Source: Lachnospiraceae bacterium
GTDB taxonomy: Bacteria > Bacillota > Clostridia > Lachnospirales > Lachnospiraceae
NCBI GenBank assembly: GCA_003520105.1
Contig: DOVL01000103.1
Span: 1-8,061 of the forward strand
Direction: 5' to 3'
DNA: 8,061 nt
Below are positions 6,917 to 8,061 of the stretch, in pieces (within the stretch, counting starts at the first letter, position 1; every line of letters begins with the position of its first letter). The notes below the pieces were generated by a model, which had not been told where the DNA came from, did not search any database, and saw nothing but the letters and a program-made list of their open reading frames with translations. The position numbers and the translations under genes are program-made.

Positions 6917-6958
6917 AAACGGGTGGACCTTTAGGGGTTCACCCGTTTGTTTTATTCC
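6917..6958 (+). terminator. Strong intrinsic terminator after the membrane protein gene
   Basis: AAACGGGTGGACC (6917-6929) pairs with GGTTCACCCGTTT (6936-6948), making 13 bp with a single G-U pair and a 6-base loop, followed by GTTTTATTCC. The stem starts 22 bases after the stop codon. The flanking A and T bases make a weaker role for the opposite strand possible, but no minus-strand gene ends here. Confidence 0.93.
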
Positions 6959-6974
6959 TTTATTTTTCCTTAAT

Positions 6975-7003
6975 TTGCCAGAATAGAACTTTTATGTTAT
7001 TAT
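6975..7003 (+). promoter_or_regulatory. Sigma-A promoter of the glmS transcript
   Basis: TTGCCA (6975-6980) and TATTAT (6998-7003) lie 17 bases apart. The predicted start, near 7010, leaves a leader of about 43 bases before the ribozyme cleavage site. The preceding gene is closed off by a strong terminator, so glmS needs its own promoter here. Confidence 0.78.
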
Positions 7004-7052
7004 GTACCTGGCTGCGATTGGAGGAAGCAGCTTTCGAAAAGTTAAAAACTTT

Positions 7053-7217
7053 AGCGCCAGGCTGGAAAACCGGGTCGGGATCATAATAAAAATGATTCAG
7101 TCCTGCCAGCTGACGAGGTGTAGGGTTATCGAAATAAATTCGGCGGGTGCCCTACCGGACCGCACAAACGTTAGCTCTGTAACAAAATCGGAGGTGACTC
7201 CGGAACAAAAAACAGAG
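7053..7217 (+). ncRNA. glmS self-cleaving ribozyme/riboswitch (glucosamine-6-phosphate responsive)
   Basis: This leader RNA of glmS should cleave itself when it binds glucosamine-6-phosphate, lowering glmS mRNA when the product is abundant. The conserved A-GCGCCAG (7053-7060) marks the cleavage site between 7053 and 7054. GCTGG (7061-7065) pairs with CCAGC (7106-7110), with a variable ATCAT/ATGAT hairpin (7080-7096) inside. The diagnostic GACGAGGTG and GGGTTATCGA (7112-7132) and TTCGGCGG (7139-7146) follow, with GTAGGG (7120-7125) pairing CCCTAC (7150-7155) and CGAA pairing TTCG. The 3' domain is closed by CTCTGT (7175-7180) and ACAGAG (7212-7217), with a CGGAG/CTCCG hairpin capped by the GNRA-type loop GTGA (7189-7202). 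The downstream gene is glmS, exactly as expected. Confidence 0.97.
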
Positions 7218-7262
7218 TAGTGTATCAATTCAGATCATAGTCGATTACTGTCCGAAAGAACG

Positions 7263-7288
7263 GTTATTTGACTGTGACCTTAAATAAT
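7263..7288 (+). other. AU-rich hairpin in the spacer between ribozyme and glmS
   Basis: GTTATTTGA (7263-7271) can pair with TTAAATAAT (7280-7288), 9 bp including two G-U pairs, with an 8-base loop. It is weak and followed by A-rich sequence, so it is not a terminator. It lies directly before the Shine-Dalgarno sequence at 7295. The rest of 7218-7262 shows no gene and no strong structure. Confidence 0.35.
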
Positions 7289-7290
7289 AC

Positions 7291-7372
7291 AAAAAAGGAG
7301 AAAGCAGGACAGAACATAACCGGGTAGTTATGTCGGGAAACTGTATCCTAACTTTGTCCTGCAGTAAAGATT
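7291..7372 (+). promoter_or_regulatory. glmS: glmS ribosome binding site separated from the start codon by a nested hairpin
   Basis: AAGGAG (7295-7300) is the only good Shine-Dalgarno sequence upstream of glmS, but the ATG is at 7373, 72 bases away. The bases just before the ATG (GTAAAGATT) bind the ribosome poorly. In between, GCAGGACAGA (7304-7313) pairs with TTTGTCCTGC (7353-7362) as a 10-bp stem with one G-U pair. Inside it, ACATAAC (7314-7320) pairs with GTTATGT (7327-7333) around the loop CGGGTA. That loop can also pair with TATCC (7344-7348), a possible pseudoknot. Looping out the stem leaves an effective spacing of about 13 bases. The fold could simply bring the site to the start codon, or regulate translation. 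Confidence 0.6.
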
Positions 7373-8061
7373 ATGTGCGGAATAATTGGATTTACAGGTG
7401 AGAAGCCGGTAAAAAATATACTTATTAATGGACTTGAGCAGCTTGAATATAGAGGCTATGACAGTGCCGGAATAGCAGTTCTCGGAGACAGCGGAATTAA
7501 GATCAGGAAGAGAACAGGCAAGGTTGCACAGCTTAGAGAGGCAGCAATGGATCTGGCAGATGACGCTTTCTGCGGTATCGGTCATACAAGATGGGCTACG
7601 CACGGTGGAGTTACAGATACCAACGCTCATCCACATAAATGCGGTAAGGTTGTTCTTATCCATAACGGTATCATTGAGAACTATCGTGAGCTGATAAGTG
7701 ATTACGGTCTTAAGAATAAGCTTAAGTCCGAAACTGATACAGAGGTTGTTGCAGCATTGCTTGATACTGTTTATACAGGAGATCCTATCAAGGCTATCAG
7801 AAAAGCAGTTGACCGCATCATCGGTTCTTTTGCACTTTGCATCATGTTTGAGGATCATCCGGGCGAGATCTACGCAGTAAGAAATGTCAGCCCGATGGTT
7901 GCCGCAACATTTGAAGATAATTCAATAATCGCTTCTGATATCACAGCAATCATTCCATATACAAAAGATTATTTTGTAGTACCTGAGTATCATATCCTTA
8001 CCATGGGCAAGGGCAGCATCAAGTGCGAGGATATGAACGGAAATATAGTTGAGCCTGAGAT
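7373..8061 (+). CDS. glmS: Glutamine-fructose-6-phosphate aminotransferase (isomerising), N-terminal part
   Basis: GlmS makes glucosamine-6-phosphate from fructose-6-phosphate and glutamine, the first committed step to UDP-N-acetylglucosamine for peptidoglycan. The 229 complete codons seen here cover the class II glutamine amidotransferase domain. After Met removal the N-terminal Cys of M-C-G-I-I-G-F is the catalytic nucleophile, which fixes the start at ATG 7373; an in-frame stop at 7349 rules out anything longer. Family motifs in order are Y-R-G-Y-D-S-A-G (26-33), H-T-R-W-A-T-H-G (71-78), N-A-H-P-H (84-88), H-N-G-I-I-E-N-Y (97-104) and S-E-T-D-T-E (119-124). Full-length enzymes have about 600 residues, so the sugar-isomerase domains lie beyond the window. 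The gene is controlled by the upstream ribozyme. There is no sign of damage in the visible part. Confidence 0.98.
   Translation, partial: MCGIIGFTGEKPVKNILINGLEQLEYRGYDSAGIAVLGDSGIKIRKRTGKVAQLREAAMDLADDAFCGIGHTRWATHGGVTDTNAHPHKCGKVVLIHNGIIENYRELISDYGLKNKLKSETDTEVVAALLDTVYTGDPIKAIRKAVDRIIGSFALCIMFEDHPGEIYAVRNVSPMVAATFEDNSIIASDITAIIPYTKDYFVVPEYHILTMGKGSIKCEDMNGNIVEPE

Noticed and set aside
7002..7220. 72-codon open frame in the glmS leader
   Set aside because: It lies across the ribozyme, starts in the promoter -10 region and has no ribosome binding site. The conserved bases follow RNA structure, not codons.
7291..7372. Transcription terminator before glmS
   Set aside because: The 10-bp stem is followed by AGTAAAGATT, not a U-tract, so an attenuator is not supported.
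7328..7858. 176-codon minus-strand open frame
   Set aside because: It is the antisense shadow of glmS, whose amidotransferase motifs are unmistakable.

Overview
The window looks like a chromosomal segment from a low-to-mid GC Firmicute, most likely a Lachnospiraceae-type Clostridium (inference). The grounds are purine-rich AGGAGG-type ribosome binding sites, textbook sigma-A promoters, a glmS ribozyme, and GlmS and HD-GYP sequences that read like those of this family. Every supported gene is on the + strand. I see no mobile element, tRNA, rRNA or CRISPR array.

Region 1 (1-6374) is a probable four-gene transcription unit ending in one intrinsic terminator. It holds the 3' end of a SpoIIE/PP2C-type serine/threonine phosphatase; a 799-residue protein of unknown function with a duplicated helical domain, Asn/Gln/Glu-rich linkers and a coiled coil; a PAS plus HD-GYP protein, a probable cyclic-di-GMP phosphodiesterase; and a 643-residue charged helical protein of unknown function. 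The gaps are about 80-105 bases and contain no convincing terminator, although a perfect 10-bp hairpin without a U-tract precedes the last gene. The two unknown proteins end in similar Arg/Pro/Asn tails and share a short helical segment, so they may be distantly related or have a common partner. The simplest reading is a signalling locus in which a phosphatase and a second-messenger enzyme act with two large cytoplasmic proteins; that link is inference from gene order.

Region 2 (6375-6960) is a single-gene unit. It has a near-consensus promoter (TTTACA-17-TATAAT) preceded by a small repeated, dyad-like element, then a strong ribosome binding site, a 127-residue glycine-rich membrane protein resembling DUF4190-type proteins, and a strong terminator.

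Region 3 (6961-8061) is the glmS locus. A promoter (TTGCCA-17-TATTAT) drives a leader containing a clear glmS self-cleaving ribozyme (cleavage expected between 7053 and 7054), an about 155-base spacer, and then the first 229 codons of glmS, which runs off the window. In the spacer the only good Shine-Dalgarno sequence lies 72 bases before the glmS start. A 10-bp stem with an inner hairpin could loop out the intervening RNA and leave an effective spacing of about 13 bases. Together with the duplicated domain and the shared tails of the two unknown proteins, this is the most unusual feature of the window.
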